Of a stretch of DNA of 64,000 bases, positions 29,172-38,577 are shown piece by piece. The number at the start of each line of letters is the position of its first letter. Position 1 is the stretch's first letter. The stretch comes from Roseibium aestuarii. Its GTDB lineage: Bacteria > Pseudomonadota > Alphaproteobacteria > Rhizobiales > Stappiaceae. The position numbers and the translations under genes are program-made. The stretch is from NCBI RefSeq assembly GCF_008477545.1, contig NZ_VORA01000001.1:1-64000 (forward strand), written 5' to 3'. The notes beneath the pieces are model-generated. The model did no database searches, was not told where the DNA came from, and saw nothing but the letters and a program-made list of their open reading frames with translations.

Positions 29172-30311
29172 TCAGGCGGCTTCTCCCGTCCATTCGGCGC
29201 GCACCATGGCGTCGTCCTCGTGCGGCAGGTGCTGTGCGCGGGCGGCTGCGAACTCCGCAAGCGGGACAAGCCGGGAGAGGGCCCATACGGCGCTCGCCCG
29301 CACCAGCGGCGCCTCGTCGGCAAGCAGCGCCCGGACCTTCGGCAGGAGGGGGGCTGCGTCCGAGTTGCCTGCAGCGATCAGCACATTGCGCAGGAAGCGG
29401 TTGCGCCCGATGCGCTTGATGGGTGAGCCGGAGAACAGCGACCGAAACGCGGCGTCGTCAAGGGCGAGCAGATCGTCAAGACGCGGCGCCTTGAGATCCT
29501 CGCGCGCCTGAAGCTTGGCCTCGCGGGCCGTGCTGGCGAACTTGTTCCAGGGACAGGCGGCCAGGCAGTCGTCACAGCCATAGATGCGGTTTCCCATCGC
29601 CTGCCGGAAGGCGACCGGAATCGGTCCGCCGTGTTCGATGGTGAGATAGGAGATGCAGCGGCGCGCGTCGAGCTGATAGGGCGTGGGAAAGGCCTGCGTC
29701 GGGCAGCTGTCCAGACAGGCCCGGCACGAGCCGCAGTGATCGCGCTCCGCGTCGTCGACGGTAAGCTCGAGGGTGGTGAAGATCGAGCCGAGGAAGAACC
29801 AGGAGCCCAGGCGCCGCGACACCAGATTGGTGTGCTTGCCCTGCCAGCCGAGACCGGCGAGGGCCGCCAGCGGCTTTTCCATCACCGGCGCCGTGTCGAC
29901 GAAGACCTTCACGTCGCCGCCCCCGCGCGAAACCAGGAAGCTGGCCAGCTCCTTCAGCCGTCCCTTGATGATGTCGTGATAGTCACGGTTGCGGGCATAG
30001 ACGGAGATGCCACCGGTCTCCGGCGCCGCCAGATGGGCAAGCGCATCGTCCTCCGGTCCGTAGTTCATCGCCAGCATGATGACGCTGCGCGCTTCCGGCC
30101 ACAGGCTCGTGGGGCTGGCGCGGCGTTCCAGGGTCTCGGCCATCCAGCCCATGTCGCCATGATGGCCCTTGGCGACGAAGTCGCTCAGGCGCTCCCGCAG
30201 CTGATCGGGCACGGCGCGGGCATCGAGGATCCGAAGGTCGTCGAACCCCAGCGCCTGCGCCTTGTCGCGAAACCCGCCGAGCAGGCGCTCTGTCTGCCGG
30301 GATCCGCTCAT
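29172..30311 (-). CDS. queG: Epoxyqueuosine reductase QueG
   Basis: 379 residues: cobalamin-binding N-terminal part, two 4Fe-4S motifs ([12 protein letters not shown] and [11 protein letters not shown]) around [12 protein letters not shown], and C-terminal HEAT-like repeats. It reduces epoxyqueuosine in tRNA to queuosine using cobalamin, whose ring-synthesis genes lie 13 kb away. Convergent with rppH. The ATG at 30311, seven bases after the gst stop, is preferred to a GTG at 30347. Confidence 0.94.
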   Translation of the reverse strand: MSGSRQTERLLGGFRDKAQALGFDDLRILDARAVPDQLRERLSDFVAKGHHGDMGWMAETLERRASPTSLWPEARSVIMLAMNYGPEDDALAHLAAPETGGISVYARNRDYHDIIKGRLKELASFLVSRGGGDVKVFVDTAPVMEKPLAALAGLGWQGKHTNLVSRRLGSWFFLGSIFTTLELTVDDAERDHCGSCRACLDSCPTQAFPTPYQLDARRCISYLTIEHGGPIPVAFRQAMGNRIYGCDDCLAACPWNKFASTAREAKLQAREDLKAPRLDDLLALDDAAFRSLFSGSPIKRIGRNRFLRNVLIAAGNSDAAPLLPKVRALLADEAPLVRASAVWALSRLVPLAEFAAARAQHLPHEDDAMVRAEWTGEAA

Positions 30312-30318
30312 CGGCGGA

Positions 30319-31011
30319 TCAGAAGTCGAGGTCGGCGTAGGTGGCACTGGCCGGCATGCCCAGGATCTTCTCTCCCAGGAGAGGCCGCATGCAGGGCCGC
30401 GACTTCACCCGCGCGTACCAGTTCTTGACGTTGTCCTCCGTCTGCCAGGGAACTTCCCCCAGATAGTCGGCGCAGGACAGCTCGGCGGCCAGGGCGAAAT
30501 CGGCGAAGCTCAGGTTCTCGCCCGCGATCCAGCGCCGCGAGGCCGCCAGATAGCCGAAATATTTCATGTGATGATGGATGTTCGCACGGGCGACGCGCAG
30601 GGCGGCCGAATCAGGTTCGCCGCCGCCTGCCGACTTGGGCATGGTCTGCTTGTAGATGCGCTCGCGCACCAGATGGCCGACGACCTCGTTGTCGAACTTG
30701 GTCAGCGACCAGTCTACCAGCCGGCGGCATTCCGCCCGCAGCGCCGGATGATCCGGCATCAGGCGCCGGTCGCCCATGGCATAGCCGCGGGTCTCATCCA
30801 GATATTCCATGATCGGGTAGGGTCCGCAGATGGCCGGGCCATCGTTTTCCACCAGAACCGGGATCGTTCCGGCCGGGTTCAGCATCAGCAGCTCGCGCGG
30901 ACGCTCCCAGGGGTGCAGCGTCTTCTCGTCATATTCGGTCCCGTATTCCCGCAGGATCAGACGGACGAAGCGCGAGGCGGGGGAGAACGGGTGGTGATAG
31001 AGCGTGTACAT
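30319..31011 (-). CDS. Glutathione S-transferase family protein
   Basis: 230 residues: thioredoxin-like N-terminal domain ([32 protein letters not shown]) and all-helical C-terminal domain ([23 protein letters not shown]). It is probably cytoplasmic, with unknown substrate. The ATG at 31011 gives the family start; longer readings add non-homologous residues. Cotranscribed with queG. Confidence 0.92.
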   Translation of the reverse strand: MYTLYHHPFSPASRFVRLILREYGTEYDEKTLHPWERPRELLMLNPAGTIPVLVENDGPAICGPYPIMEYLDETRGYAMGDRRLMPDHPALRAECRRLVDWSLTKFDNEVVGHLVRERIYKQTMPKSAGGGEPDSAALRVARANIHHHMKYFGYLAASRRWIAGENLSFADFALAAELSCADYLGEVPWQTEDNVKNWYARVKSRPCMRPLLGEKILGMPASATYADLDF

Positions 31012-31232
31012 TGACGCCTGAACGCGACTGGGGTTGCTGCAGCAGGATGGAAGGCCTTGGTGCGGCCCATATCGGGCAATTGTGGCGCAACCTTGGTTAT
31101 CAAGCCTTTGACAAATGCGCCCGGGCAGGCATTTAACTGCGGCTGCGAACATCATGGGCCCACCGGGGAACCGGGCGGCAAGCCACCGGCGGGTGCCACC
31201 AAGACCCGCCAGGGCGGACAGGGAGCAGCGGA

Positions 31233-32039
31233 ATGCCGGATCAGACGATCGTCAACGCCTTCATCCTCGGGATCGTCGAGGGTCTGACGGAATTCATCCC
31301 CGTCTCCTCGACCGGTCACATTCTCCTTCTCGGGCATTTTCTCGGCTTCGAAAGCACCGGCAAGACCTTCGAGGTGCTGATCCAGCTCGGCGCGATCCTC
31401 GCCATCCTCACCGTCTATTTCGCCCGCCTGTGGAATCTGGCCATCAGCCTGCCGAGCAGTGCCGGCAGCCGCCGATTCGTTTTCGGCATCCTGCTCGCTT
31501 TCCTGCCGGCGGCCGTGATCGGCGTCTTCGCCCACGGTTTCATCAAGGAAGTGCTGTTCGAAAGCCCGGCGCTGATCTGCTCCACCCTGCTTCTCGGCGG
31601 CATCGTGCTTCTGTGGATCGACCGCATGAAGCTGACGCCGCGCTATCACGACGTGACCGAATATCCCCTGAGCCTCTGCCTCAAGATCGGCCTGTGCCAG
31701 TGTCTGGCGATGGTGCCGGGCGTGTCGCGCTCCGGCTCGACCATTGCCGGCGCGCTTCTCATGGGCACGGACAAGCGGTCGGCGGCCGAATTCTCGTTCT
31801 TCCTTGCCATGCCCACCATGGTCGGCGCCTTCGCCTATGACCTCTACAAGAACCGCGATGTGCTGTCGGCTGACGACGCGATGCTGATCGGCATCGGCTT
31901 TGTCACCTCCTTCATCGCGGCGGTCTTCGTGGTGCGCGGCCTGCTGAACTTCGTCACCCGCCACGGCTTCGCGCCGTTTGCCTGGTGGCGCATCTTCGTC
32001 GGTCTGGTCGGATTCGCCGGGCTCTATCTTCTCGGCTGA
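31233..32039 (+). CDS. uppP: Undecaprenyl-diphosphatase
   Basis: 268 residues, polytopic membrane protein of the UppP/BacA family with motifs [17 protein letters not shown] and [14 protein letters not shown]. It dephosphorylates undecaprenyl pyrophosphate at the membrane to recycle the carrier for cell-wall synthesis. Divergent from gst-queG; convergent with the WYL regulator. Confidence 0.96.
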   Translation: MPDQTIVNAFILGIVEGLTEFIPVSSTGHILLLGHFLGFESTGKTFEVLIQLGAILAILTVYFARLWNLAISLPSSAGSRRFVFGILLAFLPAAVIGVFAHGFIKEVLFESPALICSTLLLGGIVLLWIDRMKLTPRYHDVTEYPLSLCLKIGLCQCLAMVPGVSRSGSTIAGALLMGTDKRSAAEFSFFLAMPTMVGAFAYDLYKNRDVLSADDAMLIGIGFVTSFIAAVFVVRGLLNFVTRHGFAPFAWWRIFVGLVGFAGLYLLG

Positions 32040-32059
32040 GCACGCAACCGGCGCCGGGG

Positions 32060-33064
32060 TTACGCCCCGTGGCGCCGGGCCATTTCCTGAAGGTCCAAGG
32101 CCATCTGCGCCCGGAGCTCTGCCGGTTCCAGCAGCTCCGCGTCCGGACCGAGCCACCGCACCAGCGGCAGGATCTGCGAGGGCAGGACGCTAGGCAGGCT
32201 GAAGATCATGTGGTCTGGGCCGTCGGCCACAAGGGACGCGTGGCGATAATACCAGTCCTGGGTCAGCCGCGACGCCTGTTCGCGGCTCATGCGGATGCGG
32301 CTGCTGGGGCCCTCCTGCTCCCACCGGCGCATGGCCTGCGAGAGCCACGCTCCGCCCAGCAGATCCGCGATGCGGAAAGCCGGATCGGGCCGAAAGCGGA
32401 AACCGCTGACCTCCACGTTGCGGATCCGGTCGGCGCGATAGATCTTCATCTCGCCGCTGTCCCGGTCCCGTCCGGCCAGATACCAGAGATCCCGGTCGAA
32501 CAGCACGCCGTGCGGCTCCACATCGTGGGGGCGTGGCGCCGGTCGGGCCGGATTGTGATGGTCGAAGCGCACCGCGCGGCTTTCCAGCAGGCCGACCATG
32601 AACCCGTCCAGAGCCGCTTGCCAGTCCTCCGTCGGCTCGGCCCGGGTTGCGGCGTGAAAGATGTCCGCCGGTATGGGCTCGATACCGATCACCCGCTCCG
32701 CGTCGCCCAGCAGTGCCAGCACCGGGCGCGGCAGGCTGGCAATGAGCTTGCGTTCGGCCGAATCCAGATCCGACTTGAGCGGCAGCGTGCGCAGGCTTCG
32801 AACCAGGGCGAGGGTGGTCAGCAGGGCGGCGGTCTCCCGGCGGTTCAGCGCGACCGGCGGCTGCAGATAGTCCTTCGCCAGCCGGTATCCCCCTTCTGCC
32901 CCGCGCTCGGCCTCGACCGGAATGCCGAGGGCAATCAGGCGGTCCACGTCCCGGTAGATCGTGCGCAGCGAGACCTCGAACCGTTCGGCGAGGGTGGCCG
33001 CGCTGACGAGGCGTCCGCCGGTTAGCAGCAGCAGGATGGCAAGGGCACGTTCGATGGAATTCAT
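32060..33064 (-). CDS. YafY-type HTH/WYL-domain transcriptional regulator
   Basis: 334 residues: N-terminal HTH_11 (IERALAILLLLTGGRLVSAATLAERFEVS), a middle region, and a WYL domain (LWYLAGRDRDSGEMKIYRADRI) followed by a WCX-like end. Such proteins are ligand-responsive repressors. A divergent DUF1127 gene starts 144 bases away and shares its promoter region, making it a possible target. Confidence 0.9.
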   Translation of the reverse strand: MNSIERALAILLLLTGGRLVSAATLAERFEVSLRTIYRDVDRLIALGIPVEAERGAEGGYRLAKDYLQPPVALNRRETAALLTTLALVRSLRTLPLKSDLDSAERKLIASLPRPVLALLGDAERVIGIEPIPADIFHAATRAEPTEDWQAALDGFMVGLLESRAVRFDHHNPARPAPRPHDVEPHGVLFDRDLWYLAGRDRDSGEMKIYRADRIRNVEVSGFRFRPDPAFRIADLLGGAWLSQAMRRWEQEGPSSRIRMSREQASRLTQDWYYRHASLVADGPDHMIFSLPSVLPSQILPLVRWLGPDAELLEPAELRAQMALDLQEMARRHGA

Positions 33065-33208
33065 GGCGCGATCCGCGAGCGGGCTGAGAAAAAATCGGGT
33101 CTGGTCGAAACTCGCCGATCATACCTGACTCTCTGCTGTCAGGTATGGCCTGTCAGTCTGCGGTTATCCCCGGTGGAACGGCTACCGGACCCAATCAGGA
33201 GATGACCC

Positions 33209-33460
33209 ATGACCTTTTTCGAAACGTCCTCGCTGCGCCGCCGTCCCGCGCTGCTGGCCTTGATCGCAAGGGCGCTCAGGTTTCTTGCTGCCGCCCTATC
33301 TGACTGGCTCCGGGAACGCCGCACCCGCCGTTCGCTCGACCGTCTCGACGAGCGCATGCTGTCCGACATCGGCCTTGCCCGTTGCGGCAGCACCTATCGC
33401 GAACGCACAGATACGACCGCATGGCAGGGTCTGGCGGAAAGCCGAATCCGGCGCCCGTGA
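33209..33460 (+). CDS. DUF1127 protein
   Basis: 83 residues, small and Arg-rich, with the DUF1127 core LDRLDERMLSDIGLAR. Small DUF1127 proteins in alphaproteobacteria are linked to RNA turnover and stress adaptation. AGGAG lies before the ATG (CAGGAGATGACCC). Divergent from the WYL regulator. Confidence 0.85.
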   Translation: MTFFETSSLRRRPALLALIARALRFLAAALSDWLRERRTRRSLDRLDERMLSDIGLARCGSTYRERTDTTAWQGLAESRIRRP

Positions 33461-33501
33461 TTCAGGCGCCGCGTGGGCAAGGGGATTGGCGTGCGACACA
33501 A

Positions 33502-33527
33502 AAAAGGGCGGCCCGGGCCGCCCTTTT
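33502..33527. terminator. Bidirectional terminator
   Basis: Perfect inverted repeat AAAAGGGCGGCCC / GGGCCGCCCTTTT with T runs on both sides, lying between convergent genes for the DUF1127 and NDUFA9-like proteins. Confidence 0.85.
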
Positions 33528-33550
33528 CGCATTTCACTGTGGGGTCGCCG

Positions 33551-34525
33551 TTACGCCAGGCGATGGGCGTCGTACTGACCATGTTCACGGAACCGGTCGA
33601 GATAGGTCGGCAGGATCGCAGCCAGGGTGCGCGGTTCGATGCCCAGCCCCTGAAGAGTGAGACCTTCCTTGATCTTCTCCTCGGACACCACGTTGTCCGA
33701 CTTGAGCAGGGCGACCTGGTCTGCGGTCAGCGGCGCGCCGGGCAGCAGCTGCATGATCTTGCCCATCACGGTGGCCACCTCGAAGGGGATCGGCAGCAGC
33801 GGGCGCTTGCGGCGGGTGACATGGAGCATGATTTCAAGGCATTCCTTGAAGCTCAGCACTTCCGCGCCGCCCAGTTCATAGGTCGCGCCGGCCTTCAGGT
33901 CGCCGTCCACGGCCTTGGCAATGGCCTCGGCCACGTCGCAGACATAGACCGGCTGGAAGCGGGTCTCGCCGCCGCCGATGAGCGGCAGGGCAGGGGCGAT
34001 GCGCGCCATGCCGGCGAACTTGTTGAAGAAGTCGTCTTCCGGTCCAAACACGATGGAAGGGCGCAGGATGACGCTGTCGGGCAGGGTCTCGCGCACGGCC
34101 GCCTCACCTTCCGCCTTGCTGCGGGCATAGGCGGACGGGGATGCCGCATCCGCACCGATCGCGGACACATGGGTGATGGCGGAAAGACCGGCTGCGCGGG
34201 CCGCCTCTGCGATGGCGCGCGGGCCGAAGGCCTGCACCGCGTCGAAGCTCTGCTTGCCGGAGGGCGCCAGAATGCCGACGCAGTTCACCACCGCATCCGC
34301 GCCCTGCACTGCGCGCTCGACCGACCAGCGGTAGCGCAGGTTCGCCTGGATCGGCATCACCTGGCCCGGCATGCCCATGGGCTGCAGATATTCGGCAAGG
34401 TCCGGACGGCGCACGGCGGCGCGCACGCGGTAGCCGCGCCGGGCAAGGGCTTGGACCAGATGTCGACCAATGAAGCCGGAGGCTCCGAAGACGGTGACGA
34501 GCTTTCCATTGTAAACCGAGGTCAT
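33551..34525 (-). CDS. NDUFA9-like NAD(P)-binding protein
   Basis: 324 residues, extended short-chain dehydrogenase-like Rossmann fold (VTVFGASGFIGRHLV, AVRRPDLAEYL, AQGADAVVNCVGIL-like segment). It resembles the alphaproteobacterial complex I-associated NDUFA9 family, which lacks a proven catalytic role and probably stabilises complex I at the membrane. The ATG at 34525 is the family start; the frame stays open upstream to 34678. Confidence 0.9.
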   Translation of the reverse strand: MTSVYNGKLVTVFGASGFIGRHLVQALARRGYRVRAAVRRPDLAEYLQPMGMPGQVMPIQANLRYRWSVERAVQGADAVVNCVGILAPSGKQSFDAVQAFGPRAIAEAARAAGLSAITHVSAIGADAASPSAYARSKAEGEAAVRETLPDSVILRPSIVFGPEDDFFNKFAGMARIAPALPLIGGGETRFQPVYVCDVAEAIAKAVDGDLKAGATYELGGAEVLSFKECLEIMLHVTRRKRPLLPIPFEVATVMGKIMQLLPGAPLTADQVALLKSDNVVSEEKIKEGLTLQGLGIEPRTLAAILPTYLDRFREHGQYDAHRLA

Positions 34526-34671
34526 GGCGGGTGCCTCTAATCGCGTCCTGAATATGGTCCGCCGCGCGGAAAGCGGCAGTTTCTTCCAGTCTCTTAGCCC
34601 TTTGGCCGCCCCCTGTGAAGAGGTTCTCCACCGGGCTCGGAGAATGGCGAAAAGAATTTGTCGTAATTCGA

Positions 34672-34698
34672 TTGACAAGGCTCGGGAGCCTCCTTAAA
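34672..34698 (+). promoter_or_regulatory. Likely promoter of first tRNA-Leu
   Basis: TTGACA at 34672-34677 is followed about 16 bases on by TTAAAA. The second tRNA-Leu copy has TTGACA and TTAGAA at matching places, although those flanks lie outside the perfect repeat. Confidence 0.5.
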
Positions 34699-34711
34699 AG
34701 CCCCTCTCACA

Positions 34712-34798
34712 GCCCAGGTGGCGGAATTGGTAGACGCACTAGCTTCAGGTGCTAGCGCTCGCAAGGGCGTGGAGGTTCGAGTCCTCTCCTGGGCACCA
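34712..34798 (+). tRNA. tRNA-Leu(CAG), copy 1
   Basis: 87 bases with encoded CCA: acceptor GCCCAGG / CCTGGGC, D-loop with GGTAGACGC, anticodon loop CTTCAGGTG (CAG), long variable arm CGCTCGCAAGGGCG, T-arm GAGGTTCGAGTCCTC. Identical to the second copy 302 bases on. Confidence 0.96.
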
Positions 34799-34832
34799 AG
34801 TTTCCTCGAATAGCATCGAGGTGACACGAAAG

Positions 34833-34857
34833 ACCGGCCTTTCAGGCCGGTTTTTTC
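34833..34857 (+). terminator. Terminator after tRNA-Leu copy 1
   Basis: ACCGGCCT-TTC-AGGCCGGT followed by TTTTTCG. Confidence 0.9.
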
Positions 34858-34973
34858 GTTTTCAGACTGCGTGTCTAGGCCGTGTGCCAGCCTTGAACGA
34901 TCGTTCTGGCGAGGTCGGACGCCCCCGGTTATCCACTGCCGAAAGAGGGTTTGAAAATTTTCCAACTGGGAAA

Positions 34974-35001
34974 TTGACAAGCGCCGCGCACGTCCTTAGA
35001 A
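34974..35001 (+). promoter_or_regulatory. Likely promoter of second tRNA-Leu
   Basis: TTGACA at 34974-34979 and TTAGAA near 34996 suggest the second copy has its own promoter instead of being read from the first. Confidence 0.5.
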
Positions 35002-35013
35002 GCTCCTCTCACA

Positions 35014-35100
35014 GCCCAGGTGGCGGAATTGGTAGACGCACTAGCTTCAGGTGCTAGCGCTCGCAAGGGCGTGGAGGTTCGAGTCCTCTCCTGGGCACCA
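35014..35100 (+). tRNA. tRNA-Leu(CAG), copy 2
   Basis: Base-for-base identical to the tRNA at 34712, including the CCA end and anticodon CAG. Confidence 0.96.
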
Positions 35101-35134
35101 AGTTTCCTCGAATAGCATCGAGGTGACACGAAAG

Positions 35135-35159
35135 ACCGGCCTTTCAGGCCGGTTTTTTC
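35135..35159 (+). terminator. Terminator after tRNA-Leu copy 2
   Basis: Same ACCGGCCT-TTC-AGGCCGGT stem and T run as after copy 1. Confidence 0.9.
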
Positions 35160-35331
35160 GTTTTCAGGGGGTGGTGCCAACTGCCTCGTGCCGACAGGCG
35201 GGCCGTTTTCTCTGCGGCGGAATGATGCGGCTGAACCTGCTGAATCCCCTTGCGGATTTCGGGCCTGCCGTGCTTGGATGGCAAATGTTCATCGGGGCAG
35301 GGCGCTGGGAGTCCGCCGTGGCGGAGAGATT

Positions 35332-37053
35332 ATGTACCGGCTGATCACACCGCTGGTGTTTTCCCTGGTGGCCATCATCGGCCTCGGGGCGACGCTGTCG
35401 TACCATGAGAATCTGCGCCTGGCAGAAGAAGCCCGTTTCAAGGGCTATGCCCACGAGGCTGCCTTGCGCGTTGCCGCGCGCGCCGAACAGCATCTTTCCC
35501 TTCTCCAGTCGACCAAGGCCCTCTTCACGGCCGTCCATGATCAGGTAAGCCCGGAAGCCTTCCGCTCCTTCGCCGCCGGTCTGGATCTGAACGGGCGTTA
35601 CCGCGGCGTCCAGGGCATCGGCTTTGCCCGCGTCGTCACGCCGGACAATCAGGCTCAGGTCGAGGCGCAGATCGCCGAGACCTATCGTGTGGATCGCAAG
35701 GTCTGGCCCGAGCCGGTCGGCAACCTGCGCACTGCCATCGTGCTGCTCGAGCCGGCAACCGAGCGCAATATCGCGGCCATCGGCTATGACATGGCCACCG
35801 AACCGCGCCGCCGCGCGGCGATGGAAAAGGCGGTGCTCACCGGTGAGCCTGTGGCCACTGCGCCGCTGATGCTGGTGCAGGAAATCACCGACGTGAAGCA
35901 GACCGGCTTCCTCGTCTATCTCCCCTGGTACAAGTCGGTGGAGCTCTCCGCCCTGCCGGATGGCGAGGTGGAGGCGCCGCTGCCCGAGCGCAAGCCCGAG
36001 GACGATGCGGCGACCGATGGCGACGACGGGCTGATGAGCCCCCTGAGCGGACCGGACGGTCTGGAGATTGCGGGCTTCATCTACGCGCCCTTCCGCACGG
36101 GCGATCTGCATGAGGCTGCGCTGGAGACCGGTCCCTATCTGCCGATCGTCATGGACACGATGGATGTGTCCGAGGGCGAGCGTCTGCCGCTCTATCGCAC
36201 CGAGGGGTTCGAGGAAGCGGAAAAGGCTGATCGGATCCGGGCCGAGATCAAGGCCAAGGTGGCCGGCCGCGACTGGCTCTTCACCATCTATCCCACCTCC
36301 CGTTTCTCCGATCCGGAGCGCTATTACCCGGTCTACGGCATGGGCGTTGCGGTAATCCTGCTGGCCGTCTGCGCTGCGCTCATGACCCACGCGCTCTTCC
36401 GGGCGGTGATCACTGCGCGCGCCCTCGCCGGGGCCAACCGGCGCAGCCTGGAGGAAAAGGACCTGATGCTTCAGGAAATGAAGCATCGTCTCAAGAACGC
36501 CATCGCGCGCATCGGCGCCATGGCCCGTCAGGCCGCCGCCCGGTCGGAAAGTCTCGAGGATTTCGTCGAATCCTTCCAGGGACGCCTGCTGGCCATGGCC
36601 AATGCCCAGGACATGCTCACCCGCTCCCAGTGGTCCAAGGCGCGCATGTCCGATCTTCTGCGCGCGGAAGTCTCCCAGGTGCTGGGCGACGACATCGCCT
36701 CCGACGCCCTGCGCGGTCCCGAGGTGGACGTGAACGAGACGGCGACCCAGGCGCTGGGTCTGGTGTTCCATGAACTGGCGACCAATGCGCTGAAATATGG
36801 CGGCGTCACCGGGCCGGAGGGCAACCTCTCCGTCACCTGGACCTTCGAGGGCAAGGGGGCCGAGCGCAAGCTGGTGATCGACTGGCAGGAACGCCGCGAG
36901 CGTGCCCCCGTGCCGCAGCAGAAGCGTCAGGGCTTCGGCTCCCGTCTGATCGAGCTCAACGTGAACCACGAGCTCGGCGGGTCGCTCACCCGCGATATCG
37001 ACGAAAGCGAGACCCGCATTCGCCTGGAATTCCCGCTGGACCGGCTGATCTGA
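35332..37053 (+). CDS. CHASE-domain HWE-family sensor histidine kinase
   Basis: 573 residues. Membrane segments at ~5-27 and ~332-360 flank a periplasmic CHASE domain (STKALFTAVHDQVSPEAF, GVQGIGFARVV). The cytoplasmic part has the phospho-acceptor motif EMKHRLKNAIARI (His ~385) and an ATPase domain with HELATNALKYGG, a WQE motif and GFGSRLIELNVNHELGG, as in the HWE/HisKA_2 class. The ATG at 35332 has GGAGAG upstream. CHASE domains sense small extracellular ligands. No response regulator is adjacent, so the partner must be encoded elsewhere. Confidence 0.9.
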   Translation: MYRLITPLVFSLVAIIGLGATLSYHENLRLAEEARFKGYAHEAALRVAARAEQHLSLLQSTKALFTAVHDQVSPEAFRSFAAGLDLNGRYRGVQGIGFARVVTPDNQAQVEAQIAETYRVDRKVWPEPVGNLRTAIVLLEPATERNIAAIGYDMATEPRRRAAMEKAVLTGEPVATAPLMLVQEITDVKQTGFLVYLPWYKSVELSALPDGEVEAPLPERKPEDDAATDGDDGLMSPLSGPDGLEIAGFIYAPFRTGDLHEAALETGPYLPIVMDTMDVSEGERLPLYRTEGFEEAEKADRIRAEIKAKVAGRDWLFTIYPTSRFSDPERYYPVYGMGVAVILLAVCAALMTHALFRAVITARALAGANRRSLEEKDLMLQEMKHRLKNAIARIGAMARQAAARSESLEDFVESFQGRLLAMANAQDMLTRSQWSKARMSDLLRAEVSQVLGDDIASDALRGPEVDVNETATQALGLVFHELATNALKYGGVTGPEGNLSVTWTFEGKGAERKLVIDWQERRERAPVPQQKRQGFGSRLIELNVNHELGGSLTRDIDESETRIRLEFPLDRLI

Positions 37054-37224
37054 GCGGCGCAACTCAACCGGTTGCCTTGATCACATGGTTGCGTTTTCAG
37101 AACCATGTGAAGCGCCGGTGCTTGCGCGACCCCCGGACATGCTCTACCTCAACCCGATAACCATTCGAGAGGCCCGAGCCCGGCAGAGCCGGTTGTGACG
37201 GGCGTGAAGGAGCTGCTCCGTCCC

Positions 37225-37845
37225 ATGACCATTCGCTATCACAAGAACGATCTGCCGGATCTCTCCAACTACGCCTCGGTCAGTGAAGTCGCCGTGGATA
37301 CGGAGACCCTGGGCCTCAACCCCCACCGTGACCGGCTCTGTGTCGTTCAGATTTCCCCCGGCGACGGCACTGCGGACGTGATCCAGATCGACCGCGATCA
37401 GGAAAGCGCTCCCAATCTTCAGGCCCTGCTGGAAGACCCGGACAAGACCAAGATCTTCCATTTCGCGCGCTTCGACGTGGCGGTTCTCTATCAGAACCTC
37501 GATATCGACGTGACGCCGGTCTGGTGCACCAAGATCGCCTCGAAGCTTGTGCGCACCTACACCGATCGCCATGGCCTCAAGGACAATCTGAAGGAGCTGC
37601 TGGGGGTGGAAGTCTCCAAGCAGCAGCAGAGCTCGGACTGGGCCGCTGAATCCCTTTCCGACGCCCAGCTCGCCTATGCCGCCTCCGACGTGCTGCATCT
37701 CCATGCGCTGAAGGAAAAGCTGGAAACCATGCTGATCCGCGAAGGCCGGGTGGAACTCGCCGAGAACTGCTTCGCCTTCCTGCCGACCCGTGCCGCACTC
37801 GACCTGAACGGCTGGGAAGAGACCGACATCTTCGCGCATACCTGA
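37225..37845 (+). CDS. rnd: Short RNase D-type 3'-5' exonuclease
   Basis: 206 residues, a DEDDy exonuclease domain only: VAVDTETLGLNP (Asp, Glu), FHFARFDVAVL, and YAASDVLHLHAL (Tyr and last Asp). Classical RNase D is about 370-390 residues with HRDC domains, absent here; the short form is common in alphaproteobacteria. It probably trims RNA 3' ends. The ATG at 37225 is preferred to a GTG at 37195. Upstream of lptC as usual. Confidence 0.88.
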   Translation: MTIRYHKNDLPDLSNYASVSEVAVDTETLGLNPHRDRLCVVQISPGDGTADVIQIDRDQESAPNLQALLEDPDKTKIFHFARFDVAVLYQNLDIDVTPVWCTKIASKLVRTYTDRHGLKDNLKELLGVEVSKQQQSSDWAAESLSDAQLAYAASDVLHLHALKEKLETMLIREGRVELAENCFAFLPTRAALDLNGWEETDIFAHT

Positions 37846-37923
37846 GCCCGTCCGGGTCGGGCGTCCGGGGTTGTTGGCCCCGGATCTCCCGGACCGGCGC
37901 AGGCTGCGGGCAGGACCCCCTGA

Positions 37924-38577
37924 ATGACGGCAGCATCCCCCATGACCCGACATCGGACCGGCGGCGAGACCTCGGCCCAGAAGCGAGCCCGGCGGCATTC
38001 CCGCTGGGTGCGGGTTCTGCGCGTGCTTCTGCCCCTGACCGGTCTTGCGATCCTCGCCGGCATGGTCGGGCTCATTGCCGTGTTCAATTATCTGTCGAGT
38101 CTCGGCCTCGGCAACATCAGCCTCTCCACGGACGGGCTGGTGATGGACCGGCCGGAACTCTCCGGCCATGACGGCGAACGCTCCTACAAGGTTTCCGCCG
38201 TCCGGGCCATCCAGCGCCTGTCCGATCCGCGCGTGATCGATCTGGAGACGATCCATGCGGATATTGTGCTCAATCCGTCCCAGAGTGCACAGCTCACCGC
38301 ACTCAAGGGCACCTATGACAATGGCGAGGAAACGCTGACGCTCTATGATGGGCTTCAGGTTTCCTGGTCCGAGGGTTACACCATCGACCTGACCGACGTG
38401 GCCATCGACCTGAAGACCGGGGCGATGCGCACGTCCGACCCCATTTCAATTCGCTCCGACAAGGGGCATATACGTGCCGGACAATTGGATTATGATCAGG
38501 ACAAGGGCATTGTCCGCTTCACCGATGGCATCCGCATGGTTCTGAACTCGGCCCTTCAGGAGAAAGAACAGGAATGA
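37924..38577 (+). CDS. lptC: LPS export protein LptC
   Basis: 217 residues: basic N-terminus, one membrane anchor (VLLPLTGLAILAGMVGLIAVF, ~37-57) and a periplasmic beta-jellyroll LptC domain (ETLTLYDGLQVSWSEG, GHIRAGQLDYDQDKG). It passes LPS from the LptBFG transporter to LptA. It overlaps lptA by four bases. Confidence 0.9.
   Translation: MTAASPMTRHRTGGETSAQKRARRHSRWVRVLRVLLPLTGLAILAGMVGLIAVFNYLSSLGLGNISLSTDGLVMDRPELSGHDGERSYKVSAVRAIQRLSDPRVIDLETIHADIVLNPSQSAQLTALKGTYDNGEETLTLYDGLQVSWSEGYTIDLTDVAIDLKTGAMRTSDPISIRSDKGHIRAGQLDYDQDKGIVRFTDGIRMVLNSALQEKEQE

Larger units (their letters stand above)
34703..34865 (+). repeat. Perfect 163-bp direct repeat, copy 1
   Basis: Identical to 35005-35167. 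The unit covers the end of the tRNA leader, the whole tRNA-Leu gene and its terminator; sequence diverges at once on both sides. Confidence 0.95.
35005..35167 (+). repeat. Perfect 163-bp direct repeat, copy 2
   Basis: Identical to 34703-34865; includes tRNA-Leu and terminator. Confidence 0.95.

Noticed and set aside
35164-37062. 632-aa minus-strand ORF
   Set aside because: Antisense of the histidine kinase; low-complexity composition and no start signal.
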